Below are positions 24,439 through 32,929 of a DNA stretch of 64,000 nucleotides, one piece after another (within the stretch, counting starts at the first letter, position 1; each line of letters starts with the position of its first letter). The notes beneath the pieces are model-generated. The model saw nothing but the letters and a program-made list of their open reading frames with translations. It did no database searches and was not told where the DNA came from. This DNA is from Elusimicrobiota bacterium (lineage in GTDB: Bacteria > Elusimicrobiota > Elusimicrobia > UBA1565 > UBA9628). The DNA is taken from assembly GCA_028868375.1 (NCBI GenBank), contig JAGWUP010000008.1:68751-132750 (forward strand), written 5' to 3'. The translations under genes were made by a program, and so were the position numbers.

Positions 24439-24960
24439 TCAAATGGGCTTCGACGAGGCGGAGGGGCTGGCGCGGCGCCGGCCGCAGTCCCGGCACAAGC
24501 CGAAGACCTCGTGGCGGTGCCATTTCGGCGTGAAGCCCGCTTCCCGGCAGCTGCGCTCCTGTATCCGCTCGAGCTTGGGCCAGCTGACCTCCTGGATGCG
24601 TCCGCAATCGACGCAGATCAAGTGGTCGTGGTGCGGCCGCTCCAGGTTGAGCTCGAAGCGCGGAATGCCGCCGCTGCCGCTTAAGTGGTTGACGAGGCCG
24701 GCCTGCTCCAGCATCTTGAGCGTGCGAAAGACGGTCGCGCGCCCCAGGCCGCGCGGCCGCAGGGCCGTGTAGATCTCGTCTTGGCTGACGTGCCGCTCGG
24801 CGCCCAGAAAGTAGTCTAGGATCAGCCGCCGCTGCTCGGTCAGCCGCAAGCCGTTCTTGGCCAGATGGGCCCTGAAGGCGTCATAGAGCCGCCGGACGTA
24901 CTCCGGGCGATGGGGCTGCGGCGGAAAATGATCGAGCTCGCGCACGCCTGATTTTGACAT
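24439..24960 (-). CDS. fur: Fur-family metalloregulator
   Basis: A 173-residue repressor of the Fur family (Fur, Zur or PerR). The winged helix includes LTEQRRLILDYFLGAERHVSQDEIY and RATVFRTLKMLEQAG. The metal site HHDHLICVDCGRIQEV and a second CRDCGRR give the structural zinc cysteines. The ATG at 24960 is chosen because upstream codons in frame run through the inverted-repeat element. That element begins 20 bases upstream of the ATG and carries a TATAAT (lower strand, 25002-24997) that could drive this gene with a leader of about 30 bases. It starts the fur-miaB-pilZ-miaA operon. Confidence 0.92.
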   Translation of the reverse strand: MSKSGVRELDHFPPQPHRPEYVRRLYDAFRAHLAKNGLRLTEQRRLILDYFLGAERHVSQDEIYTALRPRGLGRATVFRTLKMLEQAGLVNHLSGSGGIPRFELNLERPHHDHLICVDCGRIQEVSWPKLERIQERSCREAGFTPKWHRHEVFGLCRDCGRRRASPSASSKPI

Positions 24961-24980
24961 ATTTTTGGAATGGCGGCGGT

Positions 24981-25158
24981 TAGGACCTGTGACATAATTA
25001 TATAGACGATTTGGAGGCATGAGCTTGAGGCGATTTTGGGCTGCGCCCGCGTCGTTCGTCGCTCGCATACCGCTGCGGGTATGCTCGCTCCTCGCTTCTT
25101 GGCTCGCTCCAAAATCGCCTCGGCCAAATTGTCTATATAATTATGTCACAGGTCCTTA
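24981..25158. mobile_element. MITE-like element, copy 2, with 33-bp terminal inverted repeats
   Basis: The ends are 24982-25014 and 25124-25156, the same 33-bp inverted repeats as copy 1 with one mismatch (GACGATTTGG). Its orientation is opposite to copy 1. The inside contains GAGGCGATTTTG and CAAAATCGCCTC arms and a hairpin GCATACCGCTGCGGGTATGC that replaces the one in copy 1. It lies between the divergent fur and small secreted-protein genes, and each end presents an outward TATAAT toward one of them. TA flanks both ends. Confidence 0.82.
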
Positions 25159-25168
25159 CGCTGGCGCC

Positions 25169-25432
25169 ATGCGCTGGCTACTCGCGGCTTGCCTGTTTTG
25201 CGCCGTACCCGTCCTCGCGGCCGCCCCGTCCCGCTCCGCACATACGACCGCGGCGGCGCCCGCCCGCCGTCCGGCGCGCCGCCGCCGACGGCGTCAGGTT
25301 CCGGCCCGGCTGATGAGGGCGCAATTGCCCCGGCGGCGCCGGACGGTCCAGGTCTCGGCTCCCCCCCGGCGATCGACGGCGACCGTCGCGGCGCCGCTGC
25401 CGTTGACCCCTGTGGCGCCGTTTAATCCCTAG
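25169..25432 (+). CDS. Small Arg/Pro/Ala-rich secreted protein
   Basis: An 87-residue protein beginning with a plausible signal peptide (MRWLLAACLFCAVPVLAA) followed by a very basic, Arg/Ala/Pro-rich region (ARRPARRRRRRQVPARLMRA). No family is recognised. The ATG at 25169 is 11 bases from the MITE end, and the TATAAT of that end (25136-25141) is well placed as its -10 box. It is followed by palindromic element B. Low-complexity composition means it could be a chance frame, but the signal peptide argues for a real gene. Confidence 0.5.
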   Translation: MRWLLAACLFCAVPVLAAAPSRSAHTTAAAPARRPARRRRRRQVPARLMRAQLPRRRRTVQVSAPPRRSTATVAAPLPLTPVAPFNP

Positions 25433-25435
25433 TAG

Positions 25436-25572
25436 GGCGGTGAAAAACCCGTCTCTAGATTGCGCGGCGGGTGACGGCGAGGAACGCGGCGAGCGAGCAC
25501 TTCCGGGGCGCAGCGAAGTCGCGTCCGGAGCCATCAGGACCCGCCGCGCGCGAGGACGGGTTTTTCACCGCC
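25436..25572. repeat. Long palindromic intergenic element, copy B
   Basis: An outer perfect 18-bp stem (GGCGGTGAAAAACCCGTC at 25436-25453 with its complement at 25555-25572) surrounds the 84-base core 25464-25547, which is 96 percent identical to copy A. The outer stem, with its T5 run, looks like an ordinary bidirectional terminator between two convergent genes, so the core may have inserted into a pre-existing terminator hairpin. Confidence 0.85.
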
Positions 25573-25575
25573 ATC

Positions 25576-26811
25576 CTAGGGGGAGGTCGGGTAGATCCAG
25601 GGCGCGGTGTCCGGGCGCGCGCGCAGGCCGACCGGCTTTTCGATGACCAGGCCCGTCGTCGGGTCGTAGAGCGACAACAGGACCCTGTCGCCTTGGTAGA
25701 GCTGCATGACGAACAGGGCGATCGCCTTCGCTCTGGTGTCGATCGGGCCGGCTCCCGTGCCGCCGCCGCCGCTCGACGGAGCGCCCAGGCGCAGCAGATC
25801 ACCCAGGCTTAGATGATCGACCGCGACGATCCATTTGCCTCGGTCGGCGAGGCTGGGCGGAAAATCCTTGTAGCCGCGGGGAGGATGGGAGGCCGATTCC
25901 AGCGGCCGGCCGGCGGCATCGAGGGCTCCGTCGATCCTGATGCCCCAGCGCGGCTTGCCGGCGATCGTGAGCTTGCGTTCCGGGCCGTAGCGGAGGCTGA
26001 GCCAGCCCGCCGCCGTGGGAAGGCCCGAGCGGTAGCGCTTGAGGAAATACTTGAGCGAGACCAGCGGCACGGCGTCGTTGTATTGGCCCAGGACGCTTTC
26101 CGTGACGCCGATCACCCGTTTGCTGGCCCAGTCGAGCACCGGCCCGCCCGAGTTGCCGCCGTGGCTCGGCGCGTTGTGCGTCAGCATCGGCCTCGGCCAC
26201 CAAGATTCTGTATTCACCGAGATGCGCGGCGCCGCCGCATGGCCCTCGGTGACGAGGAGGGTCGTCCGCAGCGATATATCTCCCGGGTAGCCGACCACGG
26301 CGACGCGATCCGGCGCCCCCAAATCCTCGCCGCCCATGGGCAGCGCGACGCGATAGGGGTTGTCCACTTTGAGCAGCGCCAGGTCGCGGTAGAAGTTCTT
26401 CGCGACGACCGTACCAATGAGTGTCAGCGGCCTGGCGCCGGCCCTGCCCGGATGGAACAGCCAGCGCACGATCGCCGGATAGCCCGGCGCGACGTCTTCG
26501 ACGACATGCCAGTTCGTGACCAGCAGGTTCGGATAGCCCTTCAGAAAGAAGCCGCTGCCCCAGCCGTTCTGCGTCATGACCTGGGCCACGGCTCCGGAGA
26601 AAAACGAGCGGCAGGCCGGCGACTGCGGGGGCGCCGGAGGCTCGGCGTCCAGGCAGGCATGCTCGAACCGGGGAAACAGCGCCGGGTCGATCACCGGCCA
26701 GGGATCCTGCGCGCGCTCCGGCGGCGACGTCCGTTGAGCGGGCGTCTTCCACCAATCCCCCGCCAGTCCGGGACGGGCCGACAGCAGCAGCAAAGCGCAG
26801 ATGATCGTCAT
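25576..26811 (-). CDS. Secreted trypsin-like serine protease
   Basis: A 411-residue protein with a signal peptide (IICALLLLSARPGLAG) and a chymotrypsin-fold protease domain at about 70-265. The triad is visible: His in VTNWHVVED, Asp in FYRDLALLKVD, Ser in SHGGNSGGPVLD. No PDZ domain is evident; the C-terminal 150 residues are of unknown fold. It is related to DegP/HtrA-type or V8-type proteases and acts outside the cytoplasm. GAGGAGAGGCC before the ATG is a good ribosome-binding site. It is a single gene downstream of the Bat operon. Confidence 0.83.
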   Translation of the reverse strand: MTIICALLLLSARPGLAGDWWKTPAQRTSPPERAQDPWPVIDPALFPRFEHACLDAEPPAPPQSPACRSFFSGAVAQVMTQNGWGSGFFLKGYPNLLVTNWHVVEDVAPGYPAIVRWLFHPGRAGARPLTLIGTVVAKNFYRDLALLKVDNPYRVALPMGGEDLGAPDRVAVVGYPGDISLRTTLLVTEGHAAAPRISVNTESWWPRPMLTHNAPSHGGNSGGPVLDWASKRVIGVTESVLGQYNDAVPLVSLKYFLKRYRSGLPTAAGWLSLRYGPERKLTIAGKPRWGIRIDGALDAAGRPLESASHPPRGYKDFPPSLADRGKWIVAVDHLSLGDLLRLGAPSSGGGGTGAGPIDTRAKAIALFVMQLYQGDRVLLSLYDPTTGLVIEKPVGLRARPDTAPWIYPTSP

Positions 26812-26874
26812 GGCCTCTCCTCGCGGATTGTCCGCCGTCGCGTCGGGACAGTTTAGGCCAGCTTCCGGGCGGCG

Positions 26875-27594
26875 TCAAGGGATCTCGACCGCGTCGGCGC
26901 GCACGAAGCCCTTGGCGCCCTGTTTGGCAAGCCCGACCTCAAGCCAGTCGCCCTGCTTCGACAGGACCTCGACGCGGCGGCCCTCGGGAACCGTGAAGCT
27001 GACGTCGAAGGCCTCTCCCGGGCCGCTGCGCAGCTCGGCGGTGGAGACGACGACGACGCCGAGCTCGGAGGGCTCGATCCAGGAGCGCAGGGCCCACCAG
27101 GAGCCGGCGATAAGCCACAGGGCGGCGGCGGCGATCAGGCAGGGGCTTAAAAGCCCGCGGCGTTTCGGCTGGGCCAGAAACCAAGCGCCCAACAGCAGGG
27201 TCAGCCAGCAGCCCAGCCAGTGCAGCCCGGCCAGCTCCGCGGCGCTTAAGACGTTGAAGGCGACGAACAAGAGCGGCGGCACGCCCGCCGGCACCAGGTC
27301 CTCGCCGGCGCGGCGCAGGGCGAAGGCGAGGTTGAAGCGCACGTCGCCGTCGCGCGGAGCCAGGTCGAAGGCGCGCTGGTAGGAGGCGATGGCGCGGCCG
27401 AGCTGGCCGGATTTATAGAGGCAGTTGCCGAGGTCGTAGCGCCAGGCCGCCTCGCGAGGCTCCTTGTAGGCCAGGGCCCTGTACTGCACGGCGGCGGCGG
27501 CGTAGTCGCCTTGGTCGTAGAGGCGCTGCGCCCCAGCCGCGGACTGGGCCCGGGCGGCGGGGCAGAGGGCCAGAAGCAGCAGCAGGGCCTTCAT
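26875..27594 (-). CDS. batE: BatE-like TPR and SH3 membrane protein
   Basis: A 239-residue last gene of the Bat operon. It has a signal peptide (ALLLLLALCPAARA), two or three TPRs (YDQGDYAAAAVQYRALAYKE; AIASYQRAFDLAPRDGD), two membrane helices (about 110-165) and a C-terminal bacterial SH3 domain (STAELRSGPGEAFDVSFTVP; WLEVGLAKQGAKGFVRADA). TPR plus SH3 is the standard BatE architecture. It probably supports the periplasmic Bat complex. The ATG overlaps the batD stop (ATGA). Confidence 0.82.
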   Translation of the reverse strand: MKALLLLLALCPAARAQSAAGAQRLYDQGDYAAAAVQYRALAYKEPREAAWRYDLGNCLYKSGQLGRAIASYQRAFDLAPRDGDVRFNLAFALRRAGEDLVPAGVPPLLFVAFNVLSAAELAGLHWLGCWLTLLLGAWFLAQPKRRGLLSPCLIAAAALWLIAGSWWALRSWIEPSELGVVVVSTAELRSGPGEAFDVSFTVPEGRRVEVLSKQGDWLEVGLAKQGAKGFVRADAVEIP

Positions 27595-29408
27595 GAGAAC
27601 ACCTCCCGCTCCAGGCGCCTGAGCAAGGCGTCCAATCTGTCGGCCAGCTCCTCTAAGTCGTGGTGGCCGCTGGAGGGCGAGAAGCGCCGCATGTCGAGCT
27701 CTTCCCACAGGGTCCTGATCTCCTCGATCAGGGGCCCAGGAGCGTCCGGCCGGCGCGCGCGAGCCAATTCCTGGACGCGCTTGGCCGTCAGGCCGTGGGC
27801 GGAGCGGCCCAGCTTGTCGGCCAGGTAGCCGGTCAAGGCGTCGGAGAGTTGGGCGGCGGCCGCCGCCTCGGAGGCGGCCTCGGCTTGGCGCAGCCGAGCT
27901 TGGGCGACGCGCAGCGCGCCGCGGGAGCGGGTTCCCGCGGGATCGAGCAGGGCCTGGCGCCGATAGAGGGACAGCCCCAGCGCGCCCAGGAAGACGACGA
28001 AGGGCATGGCGTTGAGCGGTCCGGCGGCGGCCATGGCTTGAAGGAAGCGGGTCGTTTTGCCGCGCAGCGGCGCGGTCTTTAAGTAGCGCAGGTCCGAGGA
28101 GACGGCGGCGACCGAGCGCGGGGAGGACGGGGCCGGTCCGGCGGCGGCGGCCGCGGCCGCGCCCGGGGCGATGTCGAGCGCGATCGGCGAGGTCCTGGCC
28201 TCCACGTAGGCGCGCCGGACGGGATCGAAATAGCTGAAATGGACGGGCGGGATCGTCGCGCGCCCGGAGACGCGCGGAACGAGGACGGTCTTGAAGGACT
28301 TGGAGCCGCGCAGGACGTCGTTTTTCTTATCGAAGCTGAGAGAGGAGACGGTCTCGAAAGCCTGCAACTGCGCAATCTGCGGCAGGGCGGGCGCCGCGAT
28401 GGACTTGAGATTGCCCTCGCCCGACACCGTCACCGTCAGGGTGGCGGCCTCCCCGGTCTTTAGCCGGGCGTGGTCGATGTCGTCGGAGATCGAGAAGCGG
28501 CCGACGGCGCCGGAGAAGTCTCGGGGCTTGCCGGTCTTCGGCAGCGGCTGGACGTCGACCGTGATGGGTTTGGAGCGCAGCTCGAGGACGCGGCCTCCGG
28601 AGAGGCCCTGCTGGAAGAAGCGGTTGAAGAAATCCCCGGAGAAGGGATCGACCGGCATCGCTTGCGGCAGCAGGGCGCGCACCGAGGCCGGGGCGATGGT
28701 CAGGGGGCCCGGTTGGGTCGCAAACAACGCGGTCTTGATCTCGGAGTAATAATAGGCGCGGCCGTGTATGGTCGCCTGGCCGTGGCGCTCCGGCGGCAGA
28801 TCCTCGCAGATGAAGCCCTCCGTCTGCGGCGGCTGGTACTGGGGGCTCTGCAGCAGGCTGACCGCGGTGTAGAAGCGGACGGTGAGAGTCAATTGCTGGT
28901 TGACGAAGGGCTTCTGGTCGTCGACCTGGGCGGCGACGAAGGCGTCCGGTTGCCCCTGTCCGCCCTGCGGCGGCTGCGGCCGCCGCGCCGCCCGCCGCGG
29001 CATCGCGGCGGCGCCGGTCATGCCGGCTTGCGGCCGATGCACGTTGAGGGTGATCGCCTCCGTCCTGAAGGTCCGCCCGTGGTCGGTGACCGAGATCGGC
29101 GGGATCACGGCCTTGCCGACCGCGCGCGGGATCACGACGTAGGTGTAGACGATGGAGCTGGAGACCTGGCCGTTGACGATCGAGAGGTTCTGGCTGCGGC
29201 CGGAGTCGTAGATGCTGAGGTTGGACAGGGCCGGGAGCTTGGGCTCAGGCAGGCTGGCGTCGGGCCCTGAGACCGTCACCGACAGGGCGATCTGGTCGTC
29301 GATCGCCACGTCGGTTTGGCTGACCTGGGCGCTGATCGACACCTGGGCCGCCGCGGGTCGGGCGGCCAGGCCGCAAAGGCACAGGAAAGCGGCAAAGCAG
29401 GTCTTCAC
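27591..29408 (-). CDS. batD: BatD-like oxygen-tolerance protein
   Basis: A 605-residue exported protein with a signal peptide (FAAFLCLCGLAARPAAA), several immunoglobulin-like beta domains and one membrane helix near residue 465. Family marks are VSQTDVAIDDQIALSVTVSG at the start, SSSIVYTYVVIPRAVGKAVIP and FVNQQLTLTVRFYT, all typical of BatD. It is thought to form an envelope complex with BatA and BatB. The GTG at 29408 is chosen because it overlaps the preceding stop as GTGA and follows GGAGGAGG. Confidence 0.88.
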   Translation of the reverse strand: MKTCFAAFLCLCGLAARPAAAQVSISAQVSQTDVAIDDQIALSVTVSGPDASLPEPKLPALSNLSIYDSGRSQNLSIVNGQVSSSIVYTYVVIPRAVGKAVIPPISVTDHGRTFRTEAITLNVHRPQAGMTGAAAMPRRAARRPQPPQGGQGQPDAFVAAQVDDQKPFVNQQLTLTVRFYTAVSLLQSPQYQPPQTEGFICEDLPPERHGQATIHGRAYYYSEIKTALFATQPGPLTIAPASVRALLPQAMPVDPFSGDFFNRFFQQGLSGGRVLELRSKPITVDVQPLPKTGKPRDFSGAVGRFSISDDIDHARLKTGEAATLTVTVSGEGNLKSIAAPALPQIAQLQAFETVSSLSFDKKNDVLRGSKSFKTVLVPRVSGRATIPPVHFSYFDPVRRAYVEARTSPIALDIAPGAAAAAAAGPAPSSPRSVAAVSSDLRYLKTAPLRGKTTRFLQAMAAAGPLNAMPFVVFLGALGLSLYRRQALLDPAGTRSRGALRVAQARLRQAEAASEAAAAAQLSDALTGYLADKLGRSAHGLTAKRVQELARARRPDAPGPLIEEIRTLWEELDMRRFSPSSGHHDLEELADRLDALLRRLEREVFS

Positions 29409-31066
29409 CAATCCTCCTCCGTCTCGCTCTTGCGCCGGGCCGCGCGCGCCGGCCGCGGCGCCTTCTCCCGCTCGCTGACGGCCTGCATGATCCGCTCCGC
29501 GTCCTCCTTCGACATCTGATCGCGCGGCTGGGGCTTGGGCGGCGGCGGTTTGCTGCCGCCGTTGGAGGAGCGGTCCTTTGGCTGCGGCTTTTGGGGCTGT
29601 CTCTGGCGGTTCCCATTCTTGCCGGATTTCTTGCGCTTGGGCGGCGGATGGCGCTGGAAGCGCAGGGCGACGGCGAGGTTGCGCCGGGAGTCCGGATCGT
29701 CCGGATTAAGCGACAGCGCGCGCCGGTAGGCGGCGACGGCCGAGGCGTAATCCTGCTGCTGGAAGTAGGAGTCGCCCAGGTTGTAGTAGGCGCCGGCGCG
29801 CGCCGCGGCCGAGGAATCGCCCTTCGCCACGGACTTGAAGGCCTCGGCCGCCTTGTCGTAGCGCTCAAGCCTGTAGAGGGCGTCGCCGGCGTTGAAGATC
29901 GGACGCGCGTCGCGCGGGCTCTTGGCGGCCGCCTGGCCGTACTGCTCCAGGGCGGGCTGGTATTTCTGGGCGTCGTAGAGCTTGTTGCCCTGCCGCAGGT
30001 GGGATTCCGCCGTGGCCGCGCGCGCGCCGGTCGGCCAGAGCGCCAAAAGGCAGAGCGCCGTCAGCGTCGGCGCGCCGGAGGTCTCCGGGATCAGCCATTC
30101 CGCCAACAGAAGCAGGAAGGCCATGGCCAGCGGCGCCATGAAATGGTTCTTGAAGCGCCGGGTCGTGCCGCGGCTTTTCCCCTCGCTTCCGGCTTGCGTC
30201 GCGGCCTGCGCGATCTCCAGGGCCTCGGAGGCGCCGGGCGTGGAGCGATAGTAGCGGCCTCCGGTCTCCTGCGCGATCGCGGCCAGGTCCTTCTCGCCCA
30301 GCTTGCTGATGACGGTGGCGCCGCTCTTGTCCTTCTTATAGCCGATCAGGGCTCCGCTGGCGTCCCGCAGCGGGATCGGCTGGCCTTCCGGGCTGCCGAT
30401 GCCGATGGTGTCGATGCGCACGCCGGCGGCCGCGGCCTCCTTGGCGGCGCCCAAGGGGTCCGTGTGGTGGTCCTCCCCGTCGCTGAGCAGCACTATGGTC
30501 TTTTCACCGGAATAAGGGGAGAGCATCCCGACGGCGCGGCGGATCGCCTTGCCGATGCCGGTTCCAGGCACCGGGGCGGAATTGGGATCGAGGGCCTGCA
30601 GCAACTGCTTGGCCGCGTCGGCGTCCGTGGTCAGGGGGCAGGCCGCGACCGGCTCGCCGGCGAAGGCGATCACCCCGATCCGCGCGCCCTTGAGGCCGTC
30701 GATGAGCAGGGAGAGCTCGTCCTTGGCGCGGGAGAGGCGGTCGGGCTTGACGTCCTGCGAGAGCATCGACAAGGAGACGTCGACGGCGACGACGACGTTC
30801 TGGGCGCTGCTCGTGGTCTCGACCAACTCCACGCCCCATTGCGGCCCCGCCAGCGCCAGCAGCAGCAGGGCCATGGCGCACAGGCGCAGCGCCGCCTGCC
30901 AGCGCCGCCGGCGCAAGGCCTGCGGCGGAAGAAGACGTCGCAGCGTGGACGCCTCGCCCAGCGCCGCGGCGAGGGCCTTGCGGCGCCGGCTGGCCCAAGC
31001 GAGGGCGGCCAGCGCCAGGGCCAAGAGCGGCAGGGCCAAGAGCAGGTAGAGGGGCTCGCGGAACAT
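29405..31066 (-). CDS. batB: BatB-BatC fusion: von Willebrand A domain plus TPRs
   Basis: A 553-residue protein. Residues 1-80 contain two membrane helices; 88-290 are a vWA domain with the MIDAS start VAVDVSLSMLSQD; a membrane segment at about 310-330 follows. TPRs run from about 350 to 455 (YDAQKYQPALEQYGQAAAKS; AYYNLGDSYFQQQDYASAVA), then a Lys/Pro/Gln-rich tail. In Bacteroides and Leptospira BatB (vWA) and BatC (TPR) are usually separate, so this is a fusion of the two. It starts one base after batA ends. Confidence 0.88.
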   Translation of the reverse strand: MFREPLYLLLALPLLALALAALAWASRRRKALAAALGEASTLRRLLPPQALRRRRWQAALRLCAMALLLLALAGPQWGVELVETTSSAQNVVVAVDVSLSMLSQDVKPDRLSRAKDELSLLIDGLKGARIGVIAFAGEPVAACPLTTDADAAKQLLQALDPNSAPVPGTGIGKAIRRAVGMLSPYSGEKTIVLLSDGEDHHTDPLGAAKEAAAAGVRIDTIGIGSPEGQPIPLRDASGALIGYKKDKSGATVISKLGEKDLAAIAQETGGRYYRSTPGASEALEIAQAATQAGSEGKSRGTTRRFKNHFMAPLAMAFLLLLAEWLIPETSGAPTLTALCLLALWPTGARAATAESHLRQGNKLYDAQKYQPALEQYGQAAAKSPRDARPIFNAGDALYRLERYDKAAEAFKSVAKGDSSAAARAGAYYNLGDSYFQQQDYASAVAAYRRALSLNPDDPDSRRNLAVALRFQRHPPPKRKKSGKNGNRQRQPQKPQPKDRSSNGGSKPPPPKPQPRDQMSKEDAERIMQAVSEREKAPRPARAARRKSETEEDW

Positions 31067-31067
31067 A

Positions 31068-32057
31068 TCAGGGCCACCTCAGCCACAGCGTGGCGCCGAG
31101 CATGGTTTCGGCCAGGAGCAGCAGCAGCGCCGTCAACGCGAAGGGCTGGTAGAGATCGTCGCGCGAGACCACCGGCGGCAGCTTGATTTTGGATTTCTCC
31201 AGCGTGTCGATGGCCGCGTAGACGGAGCGCAATTGCTTGAGGCTGGTCGCTCGGAAATAGCGCGCGCCGGTGACGCTGGCGATGGAGTTGAGCGTCTCCT
31301 CGTCCAAGTCGTCGTCGACGACTCCCTGCACCAGCCCGCGCTGCGGGTCCATGTAGGAGACCTGCGCCGGGCCGCGGCCGCCGATGCCGATGGTGTAGAC
31401 CTTGACTCCCATCGTCGCGGCGGCCTTGGCGGCCGTCAGGGGGTCGATCAAGCCGGTGTTGCTGCGCCCGTCCGTGAGCAGGATGGCGATCTTGGTCTTG
31501 GCCGAGCCGGCCTTGAGATGGTTGACCGCCGAGATGATGCCGTCGCCGATGGCCGTGCCGTCGACCATGGTCATGCCGGGCGAGAGGGCGGCCAACTGCG
31601 ACAAGAGCGCGTCGTAGTCCAGGGTCAGGGGACAGAGCAGCTCGCTGGCACCTCCGAAGGCCACCAGGCCGATGCGGTCCTGCGCGCGAGCGAGCACGAA
31701 GCGCCTGGCCGTCTGCTTGGCTGCCTCGGCGCGGCTCGGGTCGACGTCGTTGGCGGCCATGGAGGGAGACATGTCGAGCAGCAGCATGATGTCGATGCCC
31801 TGGCCGGAGGCGCCGAGGCTGCTGGTCACGCGCTGCGGCCTGGCCAGGGCCATGGCGACGAGGAGAAGGGCGGCGGCGCGCAGGGCGGCGGGCATCCAGC
31901 GGGCCGCGGGCCAGGCGGAGGCCGCAGCGCCCGCCAGGGCCCCGGCCGCCGGATAGGGCAGGCGGTGGCGGCGGCGCTCGCCGAAGGTCAGCGCCCACCA
32001 GGCGGCCGCCAGGGCCGGCAGGGACAGGCACAGGACCCAGGGATAGGCGAACCTCAT
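31068..32057 (-). CDS. batA: BatA-like von Willebrand A membrane protein
   Basis: A 329-residue protein with two N-terminal helices, a vWA domain (about 90-290) and a C-terminal helix. The metal-ion-dependent adhesion site begins LLLDMSPSMAAND; ILLTDGRSNTG is the later MIDAS strand. DIMLLLDMSPSM and YLV-type arrangement match BatA. The domain faces the periplasm or cytoplasm depending on topology, which I cannot fix. The ATG at 32057 overlaps the upstream stop (ATGA). Confidence 0.9.
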   Translation of the reverse strand: MRFAYPWVLCLSLPALAAAWWALTFGERRRHRLPYPAAGALAGAAASAWPAARWMPAALRAAALLLVAMALARPQRVTSSLGASGQGIDIMLLLDMSPSMAANDVDPSRAEAAKQTARRFVLARAQDRIGLVAFGGASELLCPLTLDYDALLSQLAALSPGMTMVDGTAIGDGIISAVNHLKAGSAKTKIAILLTDGRSNTGLIDPLTAAKAAATMGVKVYTIGIGGRGPAQVSYMDPQRGLVQGVVDDDLDEETLNSIASVTGARYFRATSLKQLRSVYAAIDTLEKSKIKLPPVVSRDDLYQPFALTALLLLLAETMLGATLWLRWP

Positions 32058-32929
32058 GACCCGCTCCCCGGCCCCGGCGTTCCCGTCTCGGCCGGCGCCG
32101 GCGCGGCGGGCCTCGACAGCTCGATGAGCCGCCGAGCTTTCTCCAGCTCCAGGGCTGCCTGCTCCGGCTCCGGCACGGTCTTGGCGAACTTCACCAGGTC
32201 GGCGCGCTGGAACAGGTCCTTGCAAAGCGCCACGGACGCCCGCTCGGCCTCCGCCTGCCGCAATTGCCGCAAGAGCTCGTAGGTGGTGAATTTAAGGGCC
32301 GGCATGCCGTAGCGCCGCTCGAGGTAGCCGCGCAGGATCTCGGTCAAGGAGAAGTAGAACTCGCGGTAGCGCCTCTCCCGCCAGAGCGGAGAGGCCTCCA
32401 GGGCGGCCAGCTCCTCCAAGGCCCTCTCTTCCGGAGCGCGCAGGTCCGCTGGGGCCGTGCTCGCAGGCCCGGCGGCCGCCCGCGATTTGAATTTCTTCCA
32501 GGCGTAGACGGCCGCGGCCAAGAGGGCCAGGGCCAGCAGCCAGGGCCAAAGGGGCGGGCGGGCGGCGGCGGGACGCTTGATGTCGGAGATGTCGGCATCC
32601 TTCGGCAACCGCGGCTGGGCCACTTCCAGGGCGGCCTGCGCCGGAGAGCCGCCCCCCTTCCAGAAGAGCTTGATCGTCAGAGGACCCACGGCCAGGGGCA
32701 CGACCCGCAGCGGCCAGCGCCCGGAGTCTGCCTTCAGCGCTCGGCCGGCCGGAAGGATGGCGTAGTCGTCGGTCGTGGAGGCCTCCAGGTCCGGCTTAAG
32801 CCCGGCCGGCGAGACGGCGATCGCCGCCACCGGCACGCCCAACTGGGCGGTCGTCGAGGACAAGAGCAGGGAGGCCTCGGCGGCAGGGCAGCGGACGGGC
32901 AAGAGCAGCAAGAGCAGCGCGGGGATCAA
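32054..32929 (-). CDS. Bat-operon membrane protein (DUF4381-like)
   Basis: A 291-residue protein with a signal peptide, a periplasmic beta domain (about 20-120), one membrane helix (about 128-146, WPWLLALALLAAAVYAW) and a cytoplasmic helical domain. In that last part REFYFSLTEILRGYLERRYG and TTYELLRQLRQAE resemble the conserved C-terminal region of the proteins encoded between DUF58 and BatA in many Bat operons. The start is TTG at 32929, sharing TTGA with the DUF58 stop. Function unknown, presumably part of the Bat membrane complex. Confidence 0.75.
   Translation of the reverse strand: MIPALLLLLLPVRCPAAEASLLLSSTTAQLGVPVAAIAVSPAGLKPDLEASTTDDYAILPAGRALKADSGRWPLRVVPLAVGPLTIKLFWKGGGSPAQAALEVAQPRLPKDADISDIKRPAAARPPLWPWLLALALLAAAVYAWKKFKSRAAAGPASTAPADLRAPEERALEELAALEASPLWRERRYREFYFSLTEILRGYLERRYGMPALKFTTYELLRQLRQAEAERASVALCKDLFQRADLVKFAKTVPEPEQAALELEKARRLIELSRPAAPAPAETGTPGPGSGS

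Noticed and set aside
24961-25068. 36-residue N-terminal extension of Fur
   Set aside because: It would be translated from the end of the inverted-repeat element and has no counterpart in the Fur family.
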